NCBI RefSeq assembly: GCF_000717175.1
Contig: NZ_JNYD01000027.1
Coordinates: forward strand, 11,298 to 75,297
From: Pseudonocardia autotrophica
GTDB lineage: Bacteria; Actinomycetota; Actinomycetes; Mycobacteriales; Pseudonocardiaceae
Length of the DNA: 64,000 nt
Direction: 5' to 3'
Shown here: one piece after another, positions 1 through 7,697 of the stretch
How positions within the stretch are numbered: the first letter of the stretch is position 1
How the letters are laid out: the number at the start of each line of letters is the position of its first letter
Notes under the pieces: generated by a model
The model's database searches: none
Seen by the model: the letters and a program-made list of their open reading frames with translations, nothing else
Told to the model about the DNA's origin: nothing
Program-made: the position numbers and the translations under genes

Positions 1-168
1 GAGCTCGGCCCGCTCGGTGACGGTCGCGGCGAGCGTCAGCGCGACGAACGGGTCGTGCTTCACCTCGGCCGCCCACAGGCCGTCGTACCCCGCCTCCTCG
101 GCGTGGCGGGCGGCCTCGCGCGGGTCGGCCGGCCCGGCGAGGGGCAGGCTGGTGTCGATCTTCACCAC
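1..168 (-). CDS. LLM-class F420-dependent oxidoreductase, partial
   Basis: Only the first 56 codons are present; the gene runs off the left edge. The N-terminus (VKIDTSLPL, then GYDGLWAAEVKHDPFVAL) is typical of luciferase-like (alpha/beta)8 enzymes that use the deazaflavin F420, where the first strand is followed by a helix and a 'GYDGLW-E--HDPF' segment. The GTG start at 168 (or GTG at 165) follows a GGGAGG ribosome site and lies 13 bp after the stop of the upstream acyl-CoA ligase, so the two are probably co-transcribed. The substrate cannot be told from this fragment. Confidence 0.8.
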   Translation of the reverse strand, partial: MVKIDTSLPLAGPADPREAARHAEEAGYDGLWAAEVKHDPFVALTLAATVTERAEL

Positions 169-181
169 GACCTCCCGGCGC

Positions 182-1690
182 TCAACGGATCTGCTCCGCC
201 GGCGCGAGGCCGGCGACGACGTCCCTGCGGAGCAGTTTGCCGGTCGGGGTGCGGGGGATCTCGGGCCAGGCGGTGATGCGGTCCGGGGTCTTCGAGCTGC
301 GCAGGGTGGCCCGGACGGTCTCGCGCAGCGCGTCGAGGGCGGTGTCGTCGAGGTCGGTGCCCGGGCGGGCGACGACCACGGCCTCGATCCGCTGCCCCCA
401 CTCCTCGTCCGGCACCCCCACGACCACGGCGTCGGCGACGCCGGGGTGGGCCAGCAGCACGTCCTCGATCTCGGCCGGGGCGATGTTCTCCGCCCCGCGG
501 ATGATCGTGTCGTCGACCCGGCCCTCCACGAACAGGTACCCCTCGGCGTCGAGCCGGCCCTGGTCGCGGGTGTCGAACCAGCCCGCGCCGTCGAGCGAGG
601 AGCCGCGGCCGGCGTACTCGGTGGACACCTGCTCCCCGCGGACCCAGATCCGCCCCGCCGTGCCCGCCGGCACCGGCGTGCCGTCCTCGTCGCGGACCTC
701 GATCTCGATCCCGGGCACCGCCCGGCCGGCCGAGGACAACCGGGCGCGCACCGCCTCGTCCGACGACGACAGCGCGGCCCGGTGCTCGTCCGGGCCGAGC
801 ACGGTGATCGTCGAGGAGGTCTCGGTGAGCCCGTAGGCGTTGACGAACCCGACGTGCGGCCACTCGGCCAGGGCCTGCTCGACGATCCGGCGCGGCATCG
901 CCGCCCCGCCGTAGGCCAGCGACCGCAGCGACGGCACCGCCCGGTCCAGGCCCGGCTCGTCCATGATCCGGGCGAGCATCGTGGGCACGACCATCGCGTT
1001 GGTGACCTCCTCGGTCCGCACGAGGTCGACCCAGCCGGCCGGGGTGAACGCCTCCAACACCAGGACCCGACGGCCGGCGTAGAGGTTCGTGAGCGCGTTC
1101 GACACCGCCGCGATGTGGTACGGCGGCACGCTCATCACCGCCGCCTCGGTCTCCTCGGCGGCCGCGAACTCCACCGTGCCGAGCACGTACGACACCAGGT
1201 TGGCGTGCCGCAGCACCACACCCTTGGGCGCCGACGTGGTGCCCGAGGTGTAGATGACCACCGCGGCCGAGTCCGGGTCGACGAACCCCTCCTCCGCCGG
1301 GGCGGCCGCGGCGGCGTCCCGCAGGAACTCGGCCGGGGTGCGGAACCCCAGCCCGGCCCGCTCCGCCACGGCGGCCTGCGCGGCGTCGGCGATCACCAGC
1401 GCCTTGGGGTGCTGCGCGACCAGGTGGTCGAGCTGCGCGGCGCCCAGGCGGTAGTTCACCGGCACCAGCGGCACCCCGGCTCGGGCCGCGGTGAACAGCG
1501 CGACCGGGAAAGCCGGGCCGTTGACCGCCAGGTAGAGGACCGCGTCCGCGCCGGCCTCGGCCACGAGGGTCGCGCCCCCCGCGGCGAGCTCCCGGACCCG
1601 CGCGGCCGTCAGCCCCTCGGCCCGGGTACCCACCACGACGCGGTCGCCGAAGCCCTCGGCGGCCATGTCCAGCAGCACCGACAGGTTCAC
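182..1690 (-). CDS. acyl-CoA synthetase (class I adenylate-forming)
   Basis: This 502-residue protein is an ATP-dependent acid:CoA ligase (AMP-binding family). The P-loop-like motif YTSGTTSAPKG, the A5 motif GLTETSSTITVLG, the GWFDTRDQGRLD hinge region, GRVDDTIIRGAENIAP and the C-terminal [12 protein letters not shown] lysine motif are all present and in order, so it looks active. The N-terminus is short for the family. The ATG start is 9 bp after the stop of the small gene 1700-2011, and the gene is followed by an F420-type oxidoreductase, giving a three-gene unit. The acyl substrate is not deducible; medium- or long-chain fatty acids or a steroid side-chain intermediate are all possible. 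Confidence 0.9.
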   Translation of the reverse strand: MNLSVLLDMAAEGFGDRVVVGTRAEGLTAARVRELAAGGATLVAEAGADAVLYLAVNGPAFPVALFTAARAGVPLVPVNYRLGAAQLDHLVAQHPKALVIADAAQAAVAERAGLGFRTPAEFLRDAAAAAPAEEGFVDPDSAAVVIYTSGTTSAPKGVVLRHANLVSYVLGTVEFAAAEETEAAVMSVPPYHIAAVSNALTNLYAGRRVLVLEAFTPAGWVDLVRTEEVTNAMVVPTMLARIMDEPGLDRAVPSLRSLAYGGAAMPRRIVEQALAEWPHVGFVNAYGLTETSSTITVLGPDEHRAALSSSDEAVRARLSSAGRAVPGIEIEVRDEDGTPVPAGTAGRIWVRGEQVSTEYAGRGSSLDGAGWFDTRDQGRLDAEGYLFVEGRVDDTIIRGAENIAPAEIEDVLLAHPGVADAVVVGVPDEEWGQRIEAVVVARPGTDLDDTALDALRETVRATLRSSKTPDRITAWPEIPRTPTGKLLRRDVVAGLAPAEQIR

Positions 1691-1699
1691 CGCGCCGCC

Positions 1700-2011
1700 T
1701 CAGTCCGACGCCGGCAGCGGCTTGGCGTCCTTGAGCGGCAGCGGCGCACCACCCGCCGCGAGGGTGCCCGCACCGGCCTTGGTGCAGAGCAGCTCGATGC
1801 CGAGGTCGGGGTCGGCGTAGCGCTTGCCCATCTGCGTGCCCGCCTGCTGGTCCGGGTCGGCCGGGTGCGTCGTGCCCGCCTCGGGGCCCTTCGCGTCCAC
1901 CATCGGCGCGCCCCCGCAGGTCACCTCCACGTCCGTGTCCCCCCACCGCACCACGACCACGGTCGTGGCGTCGGTCGTGCTGGCCAGGGTCGTGCCGATG
2001 CGCGGCTTCAT
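1700..2011 (-). CDS. small conserved actinobacterial protein beside acyl-CoA ligase
   Basis: This is a 103-residue soluble protein of unknown function. It has a beta-rich N-terminal part (TTVVVVRWGDTDVEVTCGG, then APMV) and a C-terminal half ending LKDAKPLPASD, with two cysteines and no signal peptide. From memory, proteins of this shape ('CGGAPMV' and 'KPLPSSD') occur next to acyl-CoA ligases in other actinobacteria; that is recollection, not a search. It is the first gene of the leftward unit with the ligase at 182-1690. The 200 bp upstream is shared with the divergent antiporter gene. Confidence 0.7.
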   Translation of the reverse strand: MKPRIGTTLASTTDATTVVVVRWGDTDVEVTCGGAPMVDAKGPEAGTTHPADPDQQAGTQMGKRYADPDLGIELLCTKAGAGTLAAGGAPLPLKDAKPLPASD

Positions 2012-2211
2012 CGCGGCGCCCTCCGTGTCGACGAGCGGGCCGCCCCGGCGGGCGGCCCCGAATGAGAGTGTGACGTCAGCGTCACAATGCCACCCGGACG
2101 GGCCGCACGGAAGACCGGGCGGAGATCACCCGTCACGCCGGGCCGTGGAGCCACGAACAGCCGGGTGCCACACTCCCGGCGAACGCCGGTGGGCCGACGC
2201 CTGGGGGACCG

Positions 2212-3687
2212 ATGCTCGCGCTCGTCGTCATCATGCTGATCCTGCTCGCCTGGGCGCTCGTCGCCGGCAGGCTCGCGCGGTTCAGCGTCACGATGCCGTT
2301 CGCGATGCTCGCCGCGGGCGTCGCGCTCACGGCGGGGCCGAACCCCGTGTTCATCTTCGACGTCGAGATCGAGTCGGCGGAGCACGTCGTCGAGGGCATC
2401 CTGGCGATCCTGCTGTTCACCGACGCCACGGAGATCCCCGGCGGCATCCTGGGCCGACAGCCGCGGCTCACCCTGCGGCTCCTCCTGATCGCCCTCCCCC
2501 TCTCGCTGGTGGTGGCGTGGTTCGGGGGCGCGGTCCTCTTCGAAGGCGCCGGCGGGTGGCTCCTCCTCGTGCTCGCCACCGTCGTGATGCCGGTCGACCT
2601 CGCGCCCGCCATCGCCGTCGTCCGGGACCGGCGGATCCCGGAGCGGCTGCGGCAGGTGATCAACGCCGAGAGCGGCCTCAACGACGGCCTCATCGCCCCG
2701 GTCTTCCTGTTCGCCCTCGCGGGGGCCACCGCCGTCGGCGGCGAGGGGCTGGCCGACGCCGCGGTGCACGCCCTCCCGTCACTGGCCATGGCCATCCTCG
2801 CCGGTGCGGTCGTCGGTGCCGCGGCCGCGCGGGTGCTGCACCGGGCGCTCGACTCCGGCTGGACCCAGTCGTCCGCGCTGCGGATCGGGGTGCTCGCGCT
2901 GCCGCTGCTCGCCTACGGCGCCGCAGCCCTCGTCGAGGGGAACGGCTTCGTCGCGGCGTTCGTCGCCGGCGTGTTCTTCGAGCCGGCGGCCCGCCGGCTG
3001 CCGCCCGGGACCCTGCACCTCGTCGAGGACGTCGGCACGCTCCTCTCGCTGGCGCTGTGGTTCATCTTCGGTGCGATCGTCAACCAGACCCTCGCCGGCG
3101 GGGCCATCACCTGGCAGGTCGTGCTGTACGCGCTGCTGGCGCTGACCGTGGCCCGGATGCTGCCGGTCGTCCTGGCCCTGATCCGTACGGACGTCTCGGC
3201 GAAGGACCGGCTCGTCCTCGGGTGGGCAGGGCCCCGGGGCATCGCGACCCTGGTGTTCGGCATGCTCGCGTTCATCGACCTGGCCGGGCCGCAGAAGGAC
3301 TTCGTGCTCGCCGTCACCGTGGTCACCGTCGTCGCGAGCATCGTGATCCACGGGTTGTCGACGGGGCTGGTGGCGCGGCACTACGGCCGGACCGCGGTCG
3401 CCGAGACCGGCACGGAGCACGCCGACAGCGGCCCGACGTCCGCGGGTCCTCGCCGCCGGGCGGGCCCGGCCCGGCCGTCGCCCCGGCCGACCGGAAGGAC
3501 GCCCGGGTCCGGTGGTGGCGGCGGGGCGACACGGCCCCCTGACCGGCCCGAACGGGTGGGACGCAGCGGGTTGCCGGGCCTCCTCCCGGTGCGGTTGACT
3601 CATCGCGTGATGCGCATGCGGCTCGAGTTCTTCTGGCCGAGCCGCCGCGTGTGCCAGTTCGACGAGTTCTGTCCCCGGGCCGCGTAG
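2212..3687 (+). CDS. cation:proton antiporter, CPA1/NhaP type
   Basis: This integral membrane protein has about 11-12 hydrophobic segments over the first 400 residues and should exchange Na+ or K+ for H+. The helix-break motif ESGLNDGLIAPVF carries the asparagine-aspartate pair of electroneutral CPA1 exchangers, and GWAGPRGIATLVF matches the conserved C-terminal membrane motif. The last ~90 residues (from about 3418) are a Pro/Arg/Gly-rich tail with no recognisable domain. The stop at 3687 is simply the first in frame, so the true function of the tail is uncertain. The ATG start is only weakly supported by the preceding GGGGGACCG. Confidence 0.85.
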   Translation: MLALVVIMLILLAWALVAGRLARFSVTMPFAMLAAGVALTAGPNPVFIFDVEIESAEHVVEGILAILLFTDATEIPGGILGRQPRLTLRLLLIALPLSLVVAWFGGAVLFEGAGGWLLLVLATVVMPVDLAPAIAVVRDRRIPERLRQVINAESGLNDGLIAPVFLFALAGATAVGGEGLADAAVHALPSLAMAILAGAVVGAAAARVLHRALDSGWTQSSALRIGVLALPLLAYGAAALVEGNGFVAAFVAGVFFEPAARRLPPGTLHLVEDVGTLLSLALWFIFGAIVNQTLAGGAITWQVVLYALLALTVARMLPVVLALIRTDVSAKDRLVLGWAGPRGIATLVFGMLAFIDLAGPQKDFVLAVTVVTVVASIVIHGLSTGLVARHYGRTAVAETGTEHADSGPTSAGPRRRAGPARPSPRPTGRTPGSGGGGGATRPPDRPERVGRSGLPGLLPVRLTHRVMRMRLEFFWPSRRVCQFDEFCPRAA

Positions 3688-3799
3688 GCGCCCCTGCCCG
3701 CTCCGGGCAGTGCCGGCCGCCGCGCGGCCGTCTCGTGTCCCGGTCGCGGATACGAGCTCCGCGACCCCGCCGACAGCACCGCCGAACCCTGGAGACCCC

Positions 3800-4288
3800 A
3801 TGTCCGTGACGGACGACCTGCTCGCCAACAACGCCCGCTACGCCGAGACCTTCTCCGGCCCGCTCCCCCTGCCGCCCGCCAAGAAGGTCGCCGTCGTGGC
3901 CTGCATGGACGCCCGCCTGGACGTCTACCGCATCCTCGGCCTCAACGAGGGCGAGGCGCACGTCATCCGCAACGCCGGCGGCGTCGTGACGGACGACGAG
4001 ATCCGCTCCCTGGCCATCAGCCAGCGCCTGCTCGGCACCGAGGAGATCATCCTCATCCACCACACCGACTGCGGCATGCTGACCTTCACCGACGACGACT
4101 TCAGGAAGTCGATCCAGGACGACACCGGCATCACGCCGCAGTGGTCCGCCGAGGCCTTCGCCGACCTGGACGACGACGTACGCCAGTCCGTCGCGCGGAT
4201 CAGGAGCAACCCCTTCGTCCCGCGCAAGGACTCGGTGCGCGGGTTCGTCTTCGACGTCTCGACGGGGAAGCTCAACGAGGTCGTCTGA
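3800..4288 (+). CDS. beta-carbonic anhydrase
   Basis: This 162-residue protein interconverts CO2 and bicarbonate with a zinc centre. The beta-class ligands are visible: Cys35-x-Asp37-x-Arg39 in VACMDARLD, and His88 with Cys91 in HHTDCGM. It is a short single-domain form like mycobacterial Rv1284. The ATG at 3800 is preceded by GGAGA at 3791; an upstream in-frame start at 3710 would add a Pro/Ala-rich stretch with no ribosome site. The gene ends just before a strong bidirectional hairpin. Confidence 0.93.
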   Translation: MSVTDDLLANNARYAETFSGPLPLPPAKKVAVVACMDARLDVYRILGLNEGEAHVIRNAGGVVTDDEIRSLAISQRLLGTEEIILIHHTDCGMLTFTDDDFRKSIQDDTGITPQWSAEAFADLDDDVRQSVARIRSNPFVPRKDSVRGFVFDVSTGKLNEVV

Positions 4289-4311
4289 CCCCGGCCCCGG
4301 CCCCGGTGACG

Positions 4312-4356
4312 ACGACGCGGCCCGCCCGGTGTGTGTCACCGGGCGGGCCGCGTCGT
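4312..4356. terminator. bidirectional hairpin terminator
   Basis: A perfect 20-bp inverted repeat (arms 4312-4331 and 4337-4356, arm ACGACGCGGCCCGCCCGGTG) with a TGTGT loop lies between the convergent carbonic anhydrase and DUF4235 genes. No U-tract follows, as is usual in high-GC actinobacteria. Confidence 0.85.
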
Positions 4357-4366
4357 GCCGGTCGGG

Positions 4367-4696
4367 TCAGCGCGTCGCCGGGCGCGGCTTGTCGACGAAC
4401 CGGTGGTAGGCCTTCATGCCGTACCGGTCGACCGCCGTCTTGATCAGGCCGAAGATCGCGCCCTGCAGCGTCGCCGCGATCAGGACCTCCTTGGTCCCGT
4501 AGTCGCGCGACAGCGGCTGCGGGGTCTCCGGCTCGTTGGAGACCCGCTTCCACACCAGGGCGAACACCTGCCCGGCGATCAGCCCGCCGATCATGCCGGA
4601 CACCAGGCCGACCGGCTTGTACGCGAGCTTCAGGGCGCCCGGCAGGTCGTCGCCGAGCTCGGCGGGCTTGCGGTCGGACTTCTTCGTGCCGCTCAT
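4367..4696 (-). CDS. DUF4235 membrane protein
   Basis: This 109-residue protein carries the DUF4235 pattern: YKPVGLVSGMIGGLIAGQVFALVWK near the start (first membrane span, positively charged end) and ATLQGAIFGLIKTAVDRYG as the second span. The family is small, actinobacterial and of unknown function. I chose the ATG at 4696 because the alternative at 4759 would place the coding start inside the hairpin that ends the next gene. It is the distal gene of a leftward run from 5864. Confidence 0.8.
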   Translation of the reverse strand: MSGTKKSDRKPAELGDDLPGALKLAYKPVGLVSGMIGGLIAGQVFALVWKRVSNEPETPQPLSRDYGTKEVLIAATLQGAIFGLIKTAVDRYGMKAYHRFVDKPRPATR

Positions 4697-4743
4697 GCCG
4701 GGCACGTACCCCGCGCCGCCGCCGGCCACACGCCGAGAACGCG

Positions 4744-4772
4744 GACGGCCCGTCCACACGGGACGGGCCGTC
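4744..4772 (-). terminator. hairpin downstream of the SRPBCC gene
   Basis: A 12-bp perfect inverted repeat (GACGGCCCGTCC / GGACGGGCCGTC, loop of 5) lies 15 bp beyond the stop of the SRPBCC gene and upstream of the DUF4235 start. Confidence 0.7.
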
Positions 4773-4787
4773 GAACTCGTGCGTGCG

Positions 4788-5279
4788 TCAGGCCGGAGGC
4801 GGCGGGGTCTCCCCCTGCTGCGGCGCGCGGTTCACGTCGCCGCGCCAGGCACCCTCCTCGGCACCGCGCGACTCGATGAACTCCTTGAAACGGCTCAGAT
4901 CGCCCTTCGCCTGCTTACCGACGATGCCGAGCGCGTCACCGGCCTTCTCGACCACGCCCTCGGGCTCGAAGTCGAGCTGCAGGGTGACCCGCGTGTGGGT
5001 CTCGTCGATGCGGTGGAAGGTCACGGCGCCGGCCTGCTGCGGGCCGGTCACCGACTTCCACGCCACGCGCTCGTCGGGGTGCTGCTCGGTGACCTCCGCG
5101 TCGAACTCGCGCTGGACCCCGGCGATCTTCGTGACCCAGTGCGTCCGCGTGTCGTCGAGCTGCTCGATGCGCTCCACGCCGCCCATGAAGCGGGGGAACG
5201 ACTCGAACTGCGTCCACTGGTTGTACGCGGTGCTGACCGGGACCTCGACGTCGATGCTCTCCAGAACGTTGGTGGACAT
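4788..5279 (-). CDS. SRPBCC family protein (polyketide cyclase/dehydrase-like)
   Basis: This 163-residue single-domain protein has the helix-grip fold signature. An N-terminal beta strand (VLESIDVEVPVSTAYNQW) leads into the FESFPRFMGGVERIEQLDD segment typical of stress-associated SRPBCC proteins. Later come HWVTKIAG, VAWKSVTG, and a long C-terminal helix after LDFEPEGVVEKAGDALG. These domains form a hydrophobic pocket; the ligand is unknown. The gene sits among stress-type membrane proteins and is followed by its own hairpin. The acidic/proline tail (QQGETPPPPA) is probably disordered. Confidence 0.85.
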   Translation of the reverse strand: MSTNVLESIDVEVPVSTAYNQWTQFESFPRFMGGVERIEQLDDTRTHWVTKIAGVQREFDAEVTEQHPDERVAWKSVTGPQQAGAVTFHRIDETHTRVTLQLDFEPEGVVEKAGDALGIVGKQAKGDLSRFKEFIESRGAEEGAWRGDVNRAPQQGETPPPPA

Positions 5280-5327
5280 GGGAGGCGGATACCTCGGGCC
5301 GTGCCGCGGAAACCCGCGAACCGCGGA

Positions 5328-5864
5328 TCAGGCCTCCGGATCCGCCAGGGCGGGGGCGGCGCGCGCGTCCCGGCGCAGGTACAGCGGGAAGAGCACCCAC
5401 AGCACCACCGTGGCGCCCAGCAGGGCGGCCGTGCCGACGATCCCCGCGAGCCGTCCGACCGCGATGTCCAGGACGAGCATCAGTCCGGCGGCCAGCGTCA
5501 GTGCCAGGCTGCCCAGCCCGGCCATGGCCAGCCGGTGCCCGGCCCGGACGAGCTCGCGCTTGCGGTTGCGCTGGAAGAGGATCCGGTGCGCGGCGACGGG
5601 TGCCACGATCAGCGTCGACGACGCCGCCGCGCCGGCGAGGGTGGCGACGAACAGGGCGTGCTGCATTGCGTCGAGCTCCTTGAACCGCTCGCTCAGCGAC
5701 ATCGTGAGCAGGAAGCCGAACAGGATCTGCACGCCGGTGAACACCACGCGGAGCTCCTGCAGCAGCTCCGCGAAGTTGCGGTCCGCACGGTTCAGCGGAC
5801 CCTCGGCCCGGTGCCGGGTGTTCCAGTCCTCGGTCTCGTCGGTGACCGTCGCCGCCACGGACAT
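5328..5864 (-). CDS. DUF6328 membrane protein
   Basis: This 178-residue protein has four predicted membrane helices and the family features FAELLQELRVVFTGVQILFG and LIVAPVAAHRILFQRNRK, which match DUF6328 (function unknown). The start at 5864 is preceded by GGGAGGAG seven bases upstream, which decides against the longer in-frame start at 6080. It is divergent from the ATP-binding protein at 6055, sharing a 190-bp promoter region. Confidence 0.82.
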   Translation of the reverse strand: MSVAATVTDETEDWNTRHRAEGPLNRADRNFAELLQELRVVFTGVQILFGFLLTMSLSERFKELDAMQHALFVATLAGAAASSTLIVAPVAAHRILFQRNRKRELVRAGHRLAMAGLGSLALTLAAGLMLVLDIAVGRLAGIVGTAALLGATVVLWVLFPLYLRRDARAAPALADPEA

Positions 5865-6054
5865 CCGTCGCTCCTCCCGCCTCGGCCGGTGCCCCTCCCC
5901 TGTACCCGCTTTCGTCCGTTTCACACGATCGGGTGAGCGCGATGGGCCGGTGGCACGCCGTGTCAAGTCGATCGCGGCCGGTGCGTATGTCGCGGGGGCC
6001 GAGGGGGTACGCCCCCGACCGAACGGTGGTGACGACGGGGAGAGGGGGTGCGGG

Positions 6055-6477
6055 ATGACCTCGATCGGGACGGCGACCACGGAGGGCGACGCCGCCGGCG
6101 GCCACGTGTGCTGGAGCTACGGTCCCGCTCCCGATGCGCCGGCGGGCGTGCGCCGGAGGCTCGGACCGGTGCTCGAGGCGTGGCGCGTGGAGGGCGAGAC
6201 CGCCGAGGACGTGCTGCTCGTCGTGACCGAGCTGGTCGCGAACGTCGTCGACCACGCCGGCACGCCCTTCGAGATCACGCTGCACCGCGAGCCCGGGGTG
6301 CTGCACGTGTTCGTCCGGGACGGGTGCCGGGAGGTACCGGAGCCGCGCGGGATGGACCCGAGATCCTCCCGGGGCCGCGGACTGCTCGTGGTGCAGGCGG
6401 TGTGCCGGGACTGGGGTTACGAGCTGCACGACGCCGACGACCCCGGGAAGACCGTCCATGCCGAGCTCGCCGCCTGA
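6055..6477 (+). CDS. RsbW-like ATP-binding regulatory protein
   Basis: This 140-residue protein is a stand-alone GHKL ATPase of the anti-sigma-factor/serine-kinase type. The N-box ELVANVVDHAG, the G1-like VFVRDGCREVPEP and the G2 region SSRGRGLLVVQAV are visible, and there is no phospho-acceptor domain. Such proteins usually phosphorylate an antagonist or hold a sigma factor; no sigma factor or antagonist gene is adjacent, so its partner is unknown. The ATG at 6055 follows GGGGAGAGGGGG. The nearby universal stress protein and DUF proteins suggest a stress role (inference). Confidence 0.85.
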   Translation: MTSIGTATTEGDAAGGHVCWSYGPAPDAPAGVRRRLGPVLEAWRVEGETAEDVLLVVTELVANVVDHAGTPFEITLHREPGVLHVFVRDGCREVPEPRGMDPRSSRGRGLLVVQAVCRDWGYELHDADDPGKTVHAELAA

Positions 6478-6519
6478 GCCCGCGGCGGTTCGGGGCGCCC
6501 GCACCGGGTACCCCGTGCG

Positions 6520-6948
6520 ATGACCGAGATCGTGCGCCCCGGCCCCCTGCGCTGGCTGGCCTACGCGTTCGGCGCCGGGCTCCCCGCCCGGCACCGGACC
6601 TGGGTGCTGCACGACGTCACCGCCCCCACCTGGGTGCTGCGGCACCTGGTCCGGTCCGTCGTGCAGATCGCGCCCTTCGGCGTGGCCCTGTACCTGCTGG
6701 TCCCGGGTTCCCCGGCGATCCGCGCCACCGCCGTCGTGATGGGCACGGTGATCGGCCTGCTCTACTCCCTGGCGTTCGTCGAGGCCGCCGCGGAGCACCG
6801 GGCGATCAAGGCCGGGTACCCCGAGGGCACCGCCGCCGCGACCCGCCGCGAACGCCGCAGGCGGGGCCGCCGCGGGCCCGGCACCTACCCCGGTGGGCCG
6901 ACCGGCCCGCCGCGCTTCCCCACCCCGACGAACGGAGGCACGCGATGA
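6520..6948 (+). CDS. DUF5313 membrane protein
   Basis: This 142-residue protein has the DUF5313 order: RPGPLRWLAYAFGAGLPARH, then WVLHDVTAPTWVLRHLVRS, then two hydrophobic spans, then FVEAAAEHRAIKAGYPEGT. The family is actinobacterial and uncharacterised. The C-terminus is Arg/Pro/Gly-rich and likely cytosolic and disordered. Its stop overlaps the ATG of the next gene by four bases (ATGA), so the two are translationally coupled. Confidence 0.82.
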   Translation: MTEIVRPGPLRWLAYAFGAGLPARHRTWVLHDVTAPTWVLRHLVRSVVQIAPFGVALYLLVPGSPAIRATAVVMGTVIGLLYSLAFVEAAAEHRAIKAGYPEGTAAATRRERRRRGRRGPGTYPGGPTGPPRFPTPTNGGTR

Positions 6949-7157
6949 CCGAGCGGCCCGAGAACCCCGCCGACGCCCCCGACCCCACCGACCCCACCCG
7001 CACCGAGGAGACGGTCGACCGGCTCGAGGAGGAGGTGGTCGGGCACCGCGTCGACCAGCGCCGGGACGAGGAGGAGGACCCCCGCCCGGCCCACCGCCAG
7101 GACGTCGAGCCGGGCGGCGACGCCCCGGACGGGCCCGGTGCCGAGCCGTCCGACTGA
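6945..7157 (+). CDS. small acidic disordered protein
   Basis: This 70-residue hydrophilic protein is rich in Asp, Glu, Pro and Arg, with a short amphipathic stretch (TVDRLEEEVVGHRVDQR). It has no recognisable domain and no signal peptide or membrane span. Its start is fused to the stop of the DUF5313 gene (ATGA), and GGAGG lies just upstream, supporting real translation. The composition suggests a disordered stress-associated or scaffold peptide, but no function can be assigned. Confidence 0.6.
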   Translation: MTERPENPADAPDPTDPTRTEETVDRLEEEVVGHRVDQRRDEEEDPRPAHRQDVEPGGDAPDGPGAEPSD

Positions 7158-7202
7158 CCCACCGCCCCGCCGAACGCCCACCGAACGCCGCAGGAGAGCG
7201 CG

Positions 7203-7694
7203 ATGATCCCGACCCTGTCGGACCCGGGCAACGTCCCGGGGCGCCGCGAGGAGCACGACCCGCAGACCGGGTTCCATCCCCGCGACCGGCACGACGCCCT
7301 GCGCCCCGACGCCCCGCCGGAGACCCTGGCGACGCCCGCACCGGAGACGCCGTTCGGGGCCCTGGTCGTCGGGCTCGACGGTTCGCCGCAGTCCCGCGCC
7401 GCCCTGCGCTGGGCGGTGGCCGAGGCCCGGACGCGGGACGTGGTCGTCGACGTCGTCCCCCTCGCCGAGGACCACGAGGGCTGGTTGGACGAGGCCCTCG
7501 GGGCCACGGGCGACGAGGTGGAGGTGCGGACCGTGGCGGAGCGCGGCGATCCCGCGACCGTGCTGCTCGCGCACGCGACGGCGGCCCAGCTGCTGGTGCT
7601 GGGGCACATCGGCGGCCGGCTCGACGACGTCGCGCGGCGGTGCACCGAGCACGCCCGCTGCCCGGTCGTGCTCGTCCCGGTGGCCGGGCGCTGA
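7203..7694 (+). CDS. universal stress protein (UspA family), divergent ATP motif
   Basis: This 163-residue protein has a ~50-residue hydrophilic N-terminal extension followed by one Usp domain: GALVVGLDGSPQSRAALRWA (first strand and helix), then RTVAERGDPATVLLAHA, then QLLVLGHIGGRLDDVARRC and CPVVLVPV. In ATP-binding Usp proteins the G-x2-G-x9-G-S/T motif follows the 'LVVG' strand. Here the first glycines survive (GHIGG) but the Gly-Ser is replaced by Arg-Cys, so nucleotide binding is doubtful. It is 3 bp upstream of the CaCA exchanger and probably in one operon with it. Confidence 0.85.
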   Translation: MIPTLSDPGNVPGRREEHDPQTGFHPRDRHDALRPDAPPETLATPAPETPFGALVVGLDGSPQSRAALRWAVAEARTRDVVVDVVPLAEDHEGWLDEALGATGDEVEVRTVAERGDPATVLLAHATAAQLLVLGHIGGRLDDVARRCTEHARCPVVLVPVAGR

Positions 7695-7697
7695 CCC

